Shown: positions 55,601 through 63,203 of the stretch, piece after piece
Position numbering within the stretch: the first letter of the stretch is position 1
Layout of the letters: every line of letters starts with the position of its first letter
Assembly (NCBI RefSeq): GCF_031851795.1
Contig: NZ_CP134696.1
Coordinates: 248,001-312,000, forward strand
Origin: Pontibacter sp. G13
GTDB taxonomy: Bacteria; Bacteroidota; Bacteroidia; J057
Direction: 5' to 3'
DNA: 64,000 nucleotides
Notes under the pieces: generated by a model
Seen by the model: the letters and a program-made list of their open reading frames with translations, nothing else
Databases searched by the model: none
Told to the model about the DNA's origin: nothing
Made by a program: the position numbers and the translations under genes

Positions 55601-55683
55601 TGGATCTGCCCGCGGGATACTACATCGTCCGGGTAGAAACTGAACAAGGTGCATTTACGCGGACCATCGCAGTTTCGCAGTAA
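52654..55683 (+). CDS. Secreted GH86 beta-agarase/porphyranase with two BIG2 domains and T9SS tail
   Basis: The product of 1009 residues starts at ATG 52654 with a signal peptide ending at WVSAQ. The GH86 barrel runs to about residue 600 with YIEVMNEPLWDL (acid/base Glu192) and FIVSEYGAQLHD (nucleophile Glu312). Two BIG2-like Ig domains follow (about 636-716 and 725-808; ending VDGGLMDTCHLEV), then a beta domain (815-930) that ends with KGGCQRSNVTIS. The T9SS sorting tail is KLYPNPVNHLMNID. It lacks the CBM6 modules of the paralogue at 12701. It is co-transcribed with GH50 (13-base gap) and is the long-chain cutter of the agar set. Confidence 0.9.
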   Translation: MQSITRLLLGGLLLLPCWVSAQITVDVNLDTRHTVGGVDSFDRSVFIQLHADPTEQEWGGWNFPAGDNLRDTFLNGLDVYMGRNTGLISWQLNQMNEDPNRPGYADPAHIAQRGATHKNNYAAQTSIHPYQARHNLVLAAQQNRFFPDGTLTGQGWAFANGHATGEYMGRFIQEFHGGIGQPKPKYIEVMNEPLWDLVTLSGDHEPLEIFEFHNDVAEEIRKYDSTAVIGGYTTAFPNLEEGNFSRWHNRWKLFMDVSGANMDFWSIHLYDFPVFGGKAIYRKGSNMEATLDMMEHYSMLSFQEAKPFIVSEYGAQLHDLSKQPWTPYRDWVFMKSANSQLLSFMDRPDRMLSVIPFILPKGEWGRHANGQPYEYRIMRQAFEGPGESGNYWVYTDMVKFYQLWSDVKGLRIDSRSTDADIQTDAFVNGDKMYLIINNLYFDSTTVDLNLQGLDQNMVQNIRVKHLHLSGNAPVITETNHASLDSVMLQSESTMILEYTFQQPVSVPETSSEVKYYATDYLKPIVAGSTITFQINDVVLDQQGEAVLRLGMGRDHGTSLKPTIRVNGKLIHVPDNYMGYNQLSRLTWFGVKDIPVPYALLREDNTITIQFPDNGGHVSSVTMQVYNFTESPDRTDRVAVTGVMMLPDTKLMEPTTTYPLLAEVLPTAATDHRLTWESTDTSVVKVDEFGMLTADAIGTAWVIATTVEGGFSDSTWVEVMNSVPAVQISSFAVIPDSFLLNAGQYFQLNVDISPIDASNQDVTWYSTDSTIATVDSNGMVYGKKSGMAMLVGTTVDGGLMDTCHLEVYAQYSNTLGCLLLPLNVVSDTTYQLKVDYTAGEEYDLAIELADANNNWVGEGRVTVQPGIGTAEIELNCVSTVNWTDPVFPTPGPDYTWKAWIRDVGGDWSTNKGGCQRSNVTISEATSIERPELAGVKLYPNPVNHLMNIDMTEPFQQGLVSFLDLTGALVKTQVLQPGSNQVQVMDLPAGYYIVRVETEQGAFTRTIAVSQ

Positions 55684-55709
55684 GTGTGATTCAAGCAGTA
55701 GCCGTTTTG

Positions 55710-55746
55710 AAGCCCCGGTATGGTAGTTCCATGCTGGGGCTTTTGC
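55710..55746 (+). terminator. Rho-independent terminator of the GH50-GH86 operon
   Basis: AAGCCCC pairs with GGGGCTT and, inside it, TATGG with CCATG around TAGTT. The stem is followed by TTGC. It lies 27 bases after the GH86 stop. Confidence 0.75.
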
Positions 55747-55977
55747 TTCGAATTACACATGGTAGGAATATGGGGGAATGCCGGAATCGATCATTCCTTC
55801 ACAAATTCGAGTATTTTAATCAGGTAAATGATATCTTGGACAGGAAATCAAACGAATATCCTATCGAACAAGGGTTGGAGACTCGCTTTCTGGCAACCCG
55901 AATGAAACACCCCTATATTCTGCTCTAATCTCCGTACCCATATTCAATTTTACTCACCAATGGTCCCTATACACATC

Positions 55978-56511
55978 ATGAAAAATCTCATCTACTGCAT
56001 AATCGCCGTTGCCCTGCTAGGCATTTCCGATGATCCTCCCGTGACCGATCGGGTCAAGTTTGACATGTATGAAAAGGCCATCGACGAAAGTGGATCTTCC
56101 CCCTATTACGTAGTTGTGAATGTCAAAAATCTCCAGACGGGGGAGGTGAAGGAAGTTTGCACAGAAGTCTATTGTGTGATGGGAGCACTGAAAAGAGAAA
56201 ATTGCCCGGATCGAGCCCCATTCAATAATCGGCTTTACCATAAGTTCCGGTACTTCGAATTCAATTGTCCAGAAGCCTTGAAGAATATTGGCTTTGATCG
56301 ATACACCCCAGAGGAACTTTCTCTCTTGGAGCAAAGTCTTGACATGGATAGCCTTGTATCGGCCGTTAAAAATGGGCGATTGGACGGTATGACTTTTCTT
56401 CCAACGGAAGAGAAAAAGCAGGTCATGTACGCTCACCTGATGTTCAATCGAGGCATCATGATGAGACGCGGGTGCAGGTCCGGGAACAATTGCTACCTGG
56501 AAGCATTTTGA
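55978..56511 (+). CDS. Secreted protein of unknown function
   Basis: The ATG at 55978 (MKNLIYCIIAVALLGIS) gives a signal peptide; ATG 55960 adds six residues. The mature protein of about 160 residues opens with strands (PYYVVVNVKNLQTGEVKEVC) and continues helical (YTPEELSLLEQSLDMDSLVS). Five cysteines (EVCTEVYCV, RENCPD, FNCPE, RRGCRSGNNC) suggest disulphides in the periplasm. No family was recognised. It is followed by a coding-like remnant at 56524. Confidence 0.65.
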   Translation: MKNLIYCIIAVALLGISDDPPVTDRVKFDMYEKAIDESGSSPYYVVVNVKNLQTGEVKEVCTEVYCVMGALKRENCPDRAPFNNRLYHKFRYFEFNCPEALKNIGFDRYTPEELSLLEQSLDMDSLVSAVKNGRLDGMTFLPTEEKKQVMYAHLMFNRGIMMRRGCRSGNNCYLEAF

Positions 56512-56523
56512 GATCCAACAGGT

Positions 56524-56784
56524 AAAAAATTCGCCCATCCCCATATTTTCATTTCTTTTTTCTGGCCAAAAAAGCCGGGCAACTGTTCAAGCCTAAGATC
56601 TTTCAAATCCCATTTAATGAAATCAGCGTCCGCATAGAAAACAACGTCATGATGGTGTCATCCAAGACAGGCAAGAATGCATGGATCAACCTATATCTCT
56701 TAGATGTATGGAATGCAGGATTGATCGAACCATTGATTTCCAACCTGTCAGAACGCACAAAGACCTCCGCGGCCCAATCATAGC
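56524..56784 (+). pseudogene. Coding-like fragment without an early start codon
   Basis: After a TAA near 56523 a frame runs to TAG at 56784 and reads as plausible protein (FLAKKAGQLFKPKIFQIPF, then NEISVRIENNVMMVSSKTGK, NLYLLDVWNAGLIEPLIS). The first ATG is halfway through, so it may be a degraded gene end. No family recognised. The other strand in this stretch has a longer open frame with less protein-like composition. Confidence 0.25.
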
Positions 56785-56847
56785 AACCGAAACCTGATGG
56801 AAGGGATTTTGAATGGGTGAAAATCCCCATCCACATCCCGCCAAAAA

Positions 56848-56882
56848 CAAAAGCCGACAGGAATAATCCTATCGGCTTTTGT
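56848..56882. terminator. Bidirectional terminator
   Basis: AAAAGCCGA (56850) pairs with TCGGCTTTT (ending 56880), with AGG and CCT pairing inside around AATAAT. It lies 24 bases beyond the stop of the minus-strand haloperoxidase-like gene and also faces plus-strand transcription. Confidence 0.8.
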
Positions 56883-56904
56883 CATGTATGGGTGATCATG
56901 AATG

Positions 56905-59900
56905 CTACTGCACAAGCACCTTCCACACGGATTCTCCAAATCGTACAAAGTAGATTCCCGCTTCAATCGGGTCCAGATCCAATGTAGCGGTGCGCGTTTC
57001 CTGATGATACTCTACCCGATCAAAATCAATTTCACGGCCTTGCACATCCAGCAATTGGAAGGATTCGCTAGGCAGTACGTTTCTGACGATGATTCTTTCA
57101 CCACGATTGACTGGGTTGGGATACAGCTCGGTTTCAGGCAGTTGTCCGGGCACAAAATTCGCAGTGCCGTCAAAATATCGAGTGGCCAAATTATACGCCT
57201 CAATTCCTACCTGTTCCCCGATGAATCGACCGGGAATATCATCGGCTGGGGGATGAATTCCTCCCCAAATCCGAGAGAGGCTACATTGATCCGAAGCATC
57301 CCGATAAGTCGCCCATTGTAGCACAACGTCTTGGCTCGGGCCTTCCTCAAACACCAGAAAGGCATCCTTAGGAGCGACAAATTCACCCATTCCTCCGGGG
57401 AAATAGGGATCTCCTGTCATCAAAGTCATCACCTCCGCCGCTGCACGAGAATAGGTGGAATGTCCAGACACATATCCCGCAAAAGGAGGGGTCACAAACG
57501 ACGGTCGCTGATACGGCATCCAATCTTCCGCCAAGATCCAGCCCGATCCTGCCTGGTCCACTTCGGGATCTCGGATAAATCGGTGGCCCTTCCAGCTGTA
57601 GAGCTTTATCTTGCCGACATGTTGTCCTTTGGCTCCAGCCAATTCATCCCCGGCATCCACCATTTCGACCAAGCCGGGCACGAGGGGAATTCCTTGAGGA
57701 TGATATCGACCAGCACTCGGATCAGAAGATTGGCCCAATTCCGCCATATACCGAATCGCTGAAACGGGCCGAATGTAATCATACCATCCCTTCACGCTCC
57801 AAGCGGCGATCGCGGCATCATGCATAGCCCCTGCAAGCGTAAAATAGGTTTTCACCTCCCACTCGATGGGTTCCAAGGCAGGCCCCTCCCCATTGAATTT
57901 CTTCTCGGTCAAGGGATGATCAGACACCGTATTCAAGATCGTAAACCAATGCCCCGGAGGGGTTTCCGAATCGGGACCGTCTGCCCAGAATTCTGCCAAT
58001 ACTCGGGCGTAATCTCCACGCGGAACCATCTGGGGTTCATAGGGTTGTCCGGTGTGAGGATTCAGATCATAGCCATTGCCGGGGTCCCCTCCTGCTGGTT
58101 GGTAGAAATCGGGATAATCGGCAAAGTCTTTGGGAAAGTCATCGATGTTCAAATTGCCTATTCCGCCCGGCGAGATATCCCACATCACCCCATCAAACGG
58201 ATCTAAATGCGCCCCCCAATGCGAGACCAAAGAAAAACCCCATTTGTATTGCTCGGAAGTCTCGGGAGCATTTGCGTCCAGATAGGGAGGTTTGCCAGGG
58301 TCGTGATATACCCAGTAGGAATTGCCGGATCGTAGATACCCTTCGGCTTGTGTTCCATCTAGCGCAAAAGGCATTACCTCGCCCCACTCTGGGCTCAAAA
58401 AAGGGATGACCTGCCCCGGGATGGGAATGCCTGCTTGGTCGATAAACACATCGAACGCGAGGGGTTGCCAGCGATTGGGATCTTCCAGAATAGGGTTTCC
58501 AGATTCATTGATCACCAAAGGTGTATTCACCGGTTGGTAATGCCCATTGTCGTAGAATGTCTCTTCTCTGGCTCCGTCTTGCAGGCCAAATTCAATGAGC
58601 TTTTCGCCCAGATAATTGCCCATAGCGGCTGGTAGCCCAGTATCGTAATCTGTGGTAACAATTCCCGAATTATAATTGAGTTCGCGCATCAACAAATCAA
58701 ATCGGTCGATGCTCTCCACCGCTCCCGGAGAGTAGAAGAAACGATGGGATAGGAGTCGATAAACCGCAAAGCTCAGGACTTCGTCGCGCGCTTCCTCCTT
58801 GGAGATATCGGTCACAAATCCGGTGTAGGGAGTTTCAAACCCGCCCACTGTTTTTCCTAGCAGATACGTTTCCGCTTCATCATCGAAAATAGCCCATGCG
58901 TCGTACATCGCTATCGCAGTGTGATACAGATTCCGGGCATGAACCGTCGGGCGGGCAAAATCCTTTCGGATAGCTTCGAGCAATGCTTCATTCCACAGTC
59001 TAGCGATTCCGATGTCTTCAGGAGTCTCCTGTAGTGTCAGATTAACGCCTAGTTCTGCCATTGGGCTATAGCAATCCCCTATTTCACGAACAGACACCCT
59101 TCCAGAATCCGCGATTCCCCATTTGATCGTGATGGTAGAAGTTCCTTGGCCCTTGATGATTTCACCATGAGAAACCTCCCAATGGAAACGGCTCTCCGTA
59201 GCACCGGGATATTGGTACTCGACGGTCTCCACAAATCCCGCCAACGAAGGTCCAGAAATCGTACCGGCGGGGAGATAGGTGCAAGATCCATCATCGATCA
59301 CCGCTTCCGGATTGTAAGAGCAAGACTGCGGGTCCATACATCCCGCTACCTTGGCAGCGGGTTGGAGATCAATGGTCTGTACCCCAGTCCCTTCGATGAT
59401 TTTGAGGCATTTATGAATAGGTAGATTTTGATGGGATTCCATCGTGCCGTTGGGCCAATAGATCACCATGCTGTCAATCGCCGTTGCACTGCCAAGGCAG
59501 ATATGAATGGGTTGTTGACTTTGAGAAAGAAATCCAGCTCCTGTATAAAAGCGTGTAAATTGTTCCCCTTGAGCAAATACTTCCACTCGGGAGCCGATGG
59601 CATCTCGATTCGACACGGTTCCCTCCAGGTCTACATACACCCAAGATTGAGCGAATGGATTACCGACGTTGGAGACCTCGTTTTCATGAAACAGGATTCC
59701 TGCATCTGTGGAAGTCACGATCACATCCAAATCCCCATCCCAGTCATAGTCAAAGGTTTCCATCCCCATACTGTTGGAAAACACCGCGACTCGGGCCTGC
59801 TGAGAAATGTCCAGAAAAGAATTCATTCCCTGGGCGTGCTGATTTTCGAAGAGGAAATTTGTCTTCAATCGCGAAAAGAAAATCTGATCTCGTTCATATC

Positions 59901-60906
59901 CATTGGCGACGAACAGGTCTTCGTCTCCGTCCAAATCAAAGTCTCCAAATCTGGTTCCCCAAGCCCAAAAGGAGCTCAAAACCCCCATTTGCAGCGCTTG
60001 ATCTTCATACTGTCCGGAAGATTGGCGAATCAGCATCCGGTTATCAGAGATATTGGAAATGAACACGTCTAGTTCGCCGTCTAGATTTACATCCGAAATG
60101 GCCATTCCCATCTCATTTCCATCGGAATTCGCCCCGAAAGCCCCAGCCAAATTCAAGAAGGAGCCATCCATCTGTTGGATATACAATGCATCCGGCCCAA
60201 AATCCCGCGCCACGAACAGATCCCACCGTCCGTCTTCATTGGCATCGATCGGCATAGCCATCCAAGTTTCTGAGGGCTGATCCATCCCTACCTGCTGAGT
60301 CACAAGACTAAATGTCCCATCTCCTTCATTGTGGTAGAGCTTGTCTGGCGAATCATCCCCCCAAGTTCCTACAAACAGATCCAACCAGCCATCCTGATCA
60401 TAATCCCACCAGAGCGAAGTGGTGTGATAAGCCGAATCGGTGGCCACCAATCCAGCAGATTGGGTAATCTCGACAAAGGTTCCGTCCCCTTGATTGCGGA
60501 AAAGCTGATTGTGCAGGTAATTGGAGAGAAAGAGATCTGGAAACCCGTCATTATCAAAATCTCCCCATGAAGCGCCCATTTTGACGCCATATCCCCATCC
60601 CGGATCGGAGTCATCGTAATTGTGCAGTCCCACAAAGCCTGCCTCTTGGGTGACATCCTCAAATCGACCGCTCCCTGTGTTTCGGAAGAGCCTACTCTGG
60701 GTTGTGGGATCGGCTACGTCCCAATCCTGTTTGGCGACCACAAATACATCTAGGTCTCCATCCTGATCATAGTCAGCGACAGCGACCCCGGTATTGTCGC
60801 CAAGATCCCCAAATCCTACTGCTGTTTCGACGCGATTGAAGGTCTGGCCCCAAAGGACCGTCGGCACAGTCAGTCCGATCCAAATTGCCAAGGTTAAGTG
60901 TTTCAT
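56905..60906 (-). CDS. Secreted fusion of FG-GAP propeller, ASPIC/UnbV and vanadium-haloperoxidase-like (PAP2) domain with T9SS tail
   Basis: The product of 1333 residues starts at ATG 60906 with a signal peptide (TVLWGQ). Residues 25-420 hold about seven FG-GAP/VCBS repeats with calcium loops (DYDQDGDLDVF, DFDNDGFPDLF, DLDGDEDLF). ASPIC/UnbV follows (about 430-510, IGSRVEVFAQGEQF), then a short Cys-rich module (AGCMDPQSCSYNPEAVIDDG) and a PKD-like domain. From about 640 comes a vanadium-haloperoxidase/PAP2 domain with the full oxyanion-site signature: KGWYDYIRP (Lys1039, Kx6RP), YVSGHSTYS (His1149) and SRIWGGIHPPAD (His1218, SRx5HxxxD). The T9SS tail is ELYPNPVNRGER. It may halogenate or dephosphorylate outside the cell; the activity is unproven. 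Confidence 0.85.
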   Translation of the reverse strand: MKHLTLAIWIGLTVPTVLWGQTFNRVETAVGFGDLGDNTGVAVADYDQDGDLDVFVVAKQDWDVADPTTQSRLFRNTGSGRFEDVTQEAGFVGLHNYDDSDPGWGYGVKMGASWGDFDNDGFPDLFLSNYLHNQLFRNQGDGTFVEITQSAGLVATDSAYHTTSLWWDYDQDGWLDLFVGTWGDDSPDKLYHNEGDGTFSLVTQQVGMDQPSETWMAMPIDANEDGRWDLFVARDFGPDALYIQQMDGSFLNLAGAFGANSDGNEMGMAISDVNLDGELDVFISNISDNRMLIRQSSGQYEDQALQMGVLSSFWAWGTRFGDFDLDGDEDLFVANGYERDQIFFSRLKTNFLFENQHAQGMNSFLDISQQARVAVFSNSMGMETFDYDWDGDLDVIVTSTDAGILFHENEVSNVGNPFAQSWVYVDLEGTVSNRDAIGSRVEVFAQGEQFTRFYTGAGFLSQSQQPIHICLGSATAIDSMVIYWPNGTMESHQNLPIHKCLKIIEGTGVQTIDLQPAAKVAGCMDPQSCSYNPEAVIDDGSCTYLPAGTISGPSLAGFVETVEYQYPGATESRFHWEVSHGEIIKGQGTSTITIKWGIADSGRVSVREIGDCYSPMAELGVNLTLQETPEDIGIARLWNEALLEAIRKDFARPTVHARNLYHTAIAMYDAWAIFDDEAETYLLGKTVGGFETPYTGFVTDISKEEARDEVLSFAVYRLLSHRFFYSPGAVESIDRFDLLMRELNYNSGIVTTDYDTGLPAAMGNYLGEKLIEFGLQDGAREETFYDNGHYQPVNTPLVINESGNPILEDPNRWQPLAFDVFIDQAGIPIPGQVIPFLSPEWGEVMPFALDGTQAEGYLRSGNSYWVYHDPGKPPYLDANAPETSEQYKWGFSLVSHWGAHLDPFDGVMWDISPGGIGNLNIDDFPKDFADYPDFYQPAGGDPGNGYDLNPHTGQPYEPQMVPRGDYARVLAEFWADGPDSETPPGHWFTILNTVSDHPLTEKKFNGEGPALEPIEWEVKTYFTLAGAMHDAAIAAWSVKGWYDYIRPVSAIRYMAELGQSSDPSAGRYHPQGIPLVPGLVEMVDAGDELAGAKGQHVGKIKLYSWKGHRFIRDPEVDQAGSGWILAEDWMPYQRPSFVTPPFAGYVSGHSTYSRAAAEVMTLMTGDPYFPGGMGEFVAPKDAFLVFEEGPSQDVVLQWATYRDASDQCSLSRIWGGIHPPADDIPGRFIGEQVGIEAYNLATRYFDGTANFVPGQLPETELYPNPVNRGERIIVRNVLPSESFQLLDVQGREIDFDRVEYHQETRTATLDLDPIEAGIYFVRFGESVWKVLVQ

Positions 60907-61118
60907 CTGCTTTCCAACTTTTCGATGATTCTCACAATTTAACCAACAACGAATTTCATTCCCAAATCCGGAACTAGACGACTTGACGGAAAAACTGAAC
61001 GAAACCCCTTGGAAATTTCATTTTGTTTAGTTTTTGCCCAGTCTGACAGTCAGGAGATTAGGTTCTATATATAGTACTTGAGGTCAATCATTACCAACTC
61101 ATTTCAACCTATTATCAC

Positions 61119-61838
61119 ATGAAAAAAGGGTACTTTACAAACCTCGTCTTGACCGGATTCTTGACACTTGCAGCCGGTGCAGCCATGGCCCAATCTACTG
61201 CTGGCCCAATTCAGATCACCGAGTTTGCCGATTCCACCAATGTGACCGCAGGTGACAACTTTCCTGCCCCATTGCTTCGTGGAAACACCTACACCGTGAA
61301 GGGATCTTACGGAAACATCGGTGCCGCTCAGGCCGTGCGCATTTCCTATGATGTGTATGCCGCTGACTGGTCTGGTCTGGAGTACAGCCACCAATGGATT
61401 TTGGCTGACGACACGACTGGCGTATTGGATGGAAACATCAACGCTGACATTACGATCCCTACCGATGCTGCTTTGGTGACTGACTATGTAGGTGCATTCT
61501 ACATCGTTCAGGTTCGCGTGGTATACGATCCGATCGAAGACACCTTCTGGAACCTTTTCGTGGAAGTTGTAGACGGCAACCCTGCTTCTATCAAGCTTCC
61601 AGAAATCGCTGGTCTTCGTGCCTACCCGAACCCTGTTTCCGGTGGATTCTTGACCGTCGAAACCCCTAACAATCAGCCTAAGTCCGTACGCATCTTCAAC
61701 GGAGCTGGACAAGAGATGATGAACCGTGAGTTGATGGGCAATGGCCGCATCGACGTTTCTGGTATGGAAACAGGTATCTACGTGGTAGAAATCATGGAAG
61801 ACGGACACCTCTCTCACATGCGTATGCTGATCAAATAG
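61119..61838 (+). CDS. Secreted T9SS-cargo protein, probably highly expressed
   Basis: The product of 239 residues starts at ATG 61119 with a signal peptide (AAGAAMAQ). The central part is an Ig-like or CARDB-like beta domain (RGNTYTVKGSYGNIGAAQ, then AVRISYDVYAADWSG). The last 75 residues are a T9SS sorting domain (LRAYPNPVSGGFLTVET, GIYVVEIMEDG). Codon choice is clearly more biased than in neighbours (CGT, GGT, GCT, CTT and GAA dominate), a sign of high expression in many bacteria. Strong hairpin terminator downstream; monocistronic. Probably an abundant surface or secreted protein of unknown role. Confidence 0.75.
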   Translation: MKKGYFTNLVLTGFLTLAAGAAMAQSTAGPIQITEFADSTNVTAGDNFPAPLLRGNTYTVKGSYGNIGAAQAVRISYDVYAADWSGLEYSHQWILADDTTGVLDGNINADITIPTDAALVTDYVGAFYIVQVRVVYDPIEDTFWNLFVEVVDGNPASIKLPEIAGLRAYPNPVSGGFLTVETPNNQPKSVRIFNGAGQEMMNRELMGNGRIDVSGMETGIYVVEIMEDGHLSHMRMLIK

Positions 61839-61882
61839 TCTCTGAAAAGATATTATTTAATTGAAGCGAATTAAATGATGAC

Positions 61883-61918
61883 CGCCCCAGACCGATTGAG
61901 TCTGGGGCGTTTGTTGTT
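61883..61918 (+). terminator. Rho-independent terminator
   Basis: CGCCCCAGAC pairs perfectly with GTCTGGGGCG around a 7-base loop, followed by TTTGTTGTTT. It ends the T9SS-cargo gene at 61838. Confidence 0.9.
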
Positions 61919-61961
61919 TGCATGGGGAAGATTGGCGGTGCCTCAGCGGCATGGGAGCATC

Positions 61962-62531
61962 CTAAGACTGGTTTTGTCCGGTGAAGATATCCACCCTCGG
62001 ATCGATCGGATTCCCTGAGGCTCTCCGATAGGCTACCACCTGCCCAACGTGATAGATCGCATCGGAGATTGGGCCATTCAGCAGGTTCCAAAGCGGCATT
62101 TGAAATTGATGCTCTCCTTGCTGGACCTTGATGCTTAGTTGCAAAAACTCATCTTCGGTCATTTTTCCGAAAAGCTCACTCGCTGCACTCAGTCGATCCA
62201 ATGTCTGAGTTCGCAATTCTTGAAAAGTCAGATGCCCGCTTTCCGCTACAGGGCCATTGTATGCCTGTTGCGCCACGCCCAACACAAATCCCGATATATC
62301 ATAAATATGCACAATCGTTTCAAATGAGGATCGCGCTCCTTCACAGATCCGAAAAGCAAGGTCTGTCTCGCTGAGAGATTTGGTCGCCCAATGGTAGCGA
62401 TAGCCCAAGCCATCGAGGAATCTTTTGAGCAGGTTACTCGGTGTGATCGAACTCGGAAAGTCACCAATTTGCTCATAGGGAATGGATTCGGTCTTTGAAC
62501 CGTGGTTCTGGGTAGGTCGATTGTTCATCAT
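61962..62531 (-). CDS. DinB superfamily protein
   Basis: The first ATG is 62531 (a TTG lies one codon upstream). The product of 189 residues is all-helical, as expected of the DinB/YfiT four-helix bundle: LLKRFLDGLGYRYHWATKSL with the first His, SFETIVHIYDISGFVLG with the second His, and NGPISDAIYHVGQVVAYRRA with the third His, which together can bind a metal ion. Family members include thiol transferases and damage-inducible proteins; the substrate is unknown. It is divergent from the HxlR regulator gene (about 120 bases apart), so it is a likely target of that regulator. Confidence 0.85.
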   Translation of the reverse strand: MMNNRPTQNHGSKTESIPYEQIGDFPSSITPSNLLKRFLDGLGYRYHWATKSLSETDLAFRICEGARSSFETIVHIYDISGFVLGVAQQAYNGPVAESGHLTFQELRTQTLDRLSAASELFGKMTEDEFLQLSIKVQQGEHQFQMPLWNLLNGPISDAIYHVGQVVAYRRASGNPIDPRVDIFTGQNQS

Positions 62532-62652
62532 CAAGTGAGGATTAAGGAATGAAACACGTCCACCAAAACAAAACCAGTTGCATTAGTGAACTAGTTGCAA
62601 CAATAATGAAACTACTCTATATTTACAAGCAGTTTCAAAGTAAAAGCACTCA
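62532..62652. promoter_or_regulatory. Divergent promoter region of DinB and HxlR genes
   Basis: AGTTGCA occurs twice (near 62576 and 62592), and the second copy sits in GTTGCAAC, a perfect 8-base palindrome. TAGTGAACTA lies between them. These are candidate binding words for the HxlR protein, on weak evidence. Confidence 0.3.
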
Positions 62653-63096
62653 ATGAAAAAGGAACCCAGATCACACTGCTCCATCAATTTGGCCTTGGAA
62701 GTTTTCGGGGATAAATGGACGTTGTTGATCATTCGAGACATCATGCTGGGAGACAAGCGACACTTCCGAGAAATCCTCCAGTCCGACGAGCGGATTTCCT
62801 CCAACATTCTCACCACTCGCCTCAATATGCTGGAGGAGCAAGGGATCATCACCAAGCAGAAGGATGATTCGCACAAGCAGAAATTCCTCTACAGCTTGAC
62901 GGCCAAAGGGATAGATCTACTTCCCGTGATCACAGCCATGGCCGAATGGAGCCTCAAGCACGAACCCGTGGATGAAGTCTCCTCGCAGCATACCCAGGCG
63001 CTCGTAGATGGTGGAGCTCCCCTTGTCCGGCAATTCATGAAAACCCTCACAGACAAACATTTACCCACTGACGACCAAGCCCAAAGCGCCAAATGA
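62653..63096 (+). CDS. HxlR family transcriptional regulator
   Basis: The product of 147 residues starts at ATG 62653. The N-terminal phrase RSHCSINLALEVFGDKWTLL, then IIRDIMLGDKRHFREIL, is diagnostic of HxlR winged-helix proteins; the Cys near residue 8 is the position used for redox or aldehyde sensing in several members. Recognition helix region DERISSNILTTRLNMLEEQG and wing KQKFLYSLTAKG follow. It binds DNA as a dimer in the cytoplasm. It probably controls itself and the divergent DinB gene. The C-terminal 40 residues extend the family core. Confidence 0.9.
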   Translation: MKKEPRSHCSINLALEVFGDKWTLLIIRDIMLGDKRHFREILQSDERISSNILTTRLNMLEEQGIITKQKDDSHKQKFLYSLTAKGIDLLPVITAMAEWSLKHEPVDEVSSQHTQALVDGGAPLVRQFMKTLTDKHLPTDDQAQSAK

Positions 63097-63203
63097 GCCC
63101 CTCGAAAAATCCTTTTGCCCCCTGAACTATTTCTCCTATCTTGCGGTCTACCTTTAGAGCAGAATCGTACCGTTCGTACCCAAACCATACGATTATCCAG
63201 TTC

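Noticed and set aside
61021-61118. Bacteroidota-type promoter (TTTTTG at 61031 and TAGGTTC at 61059) before the T9SS-cargo gene
   Set aside because: Spacing and the second box fit only loosely; not strong enough to list.
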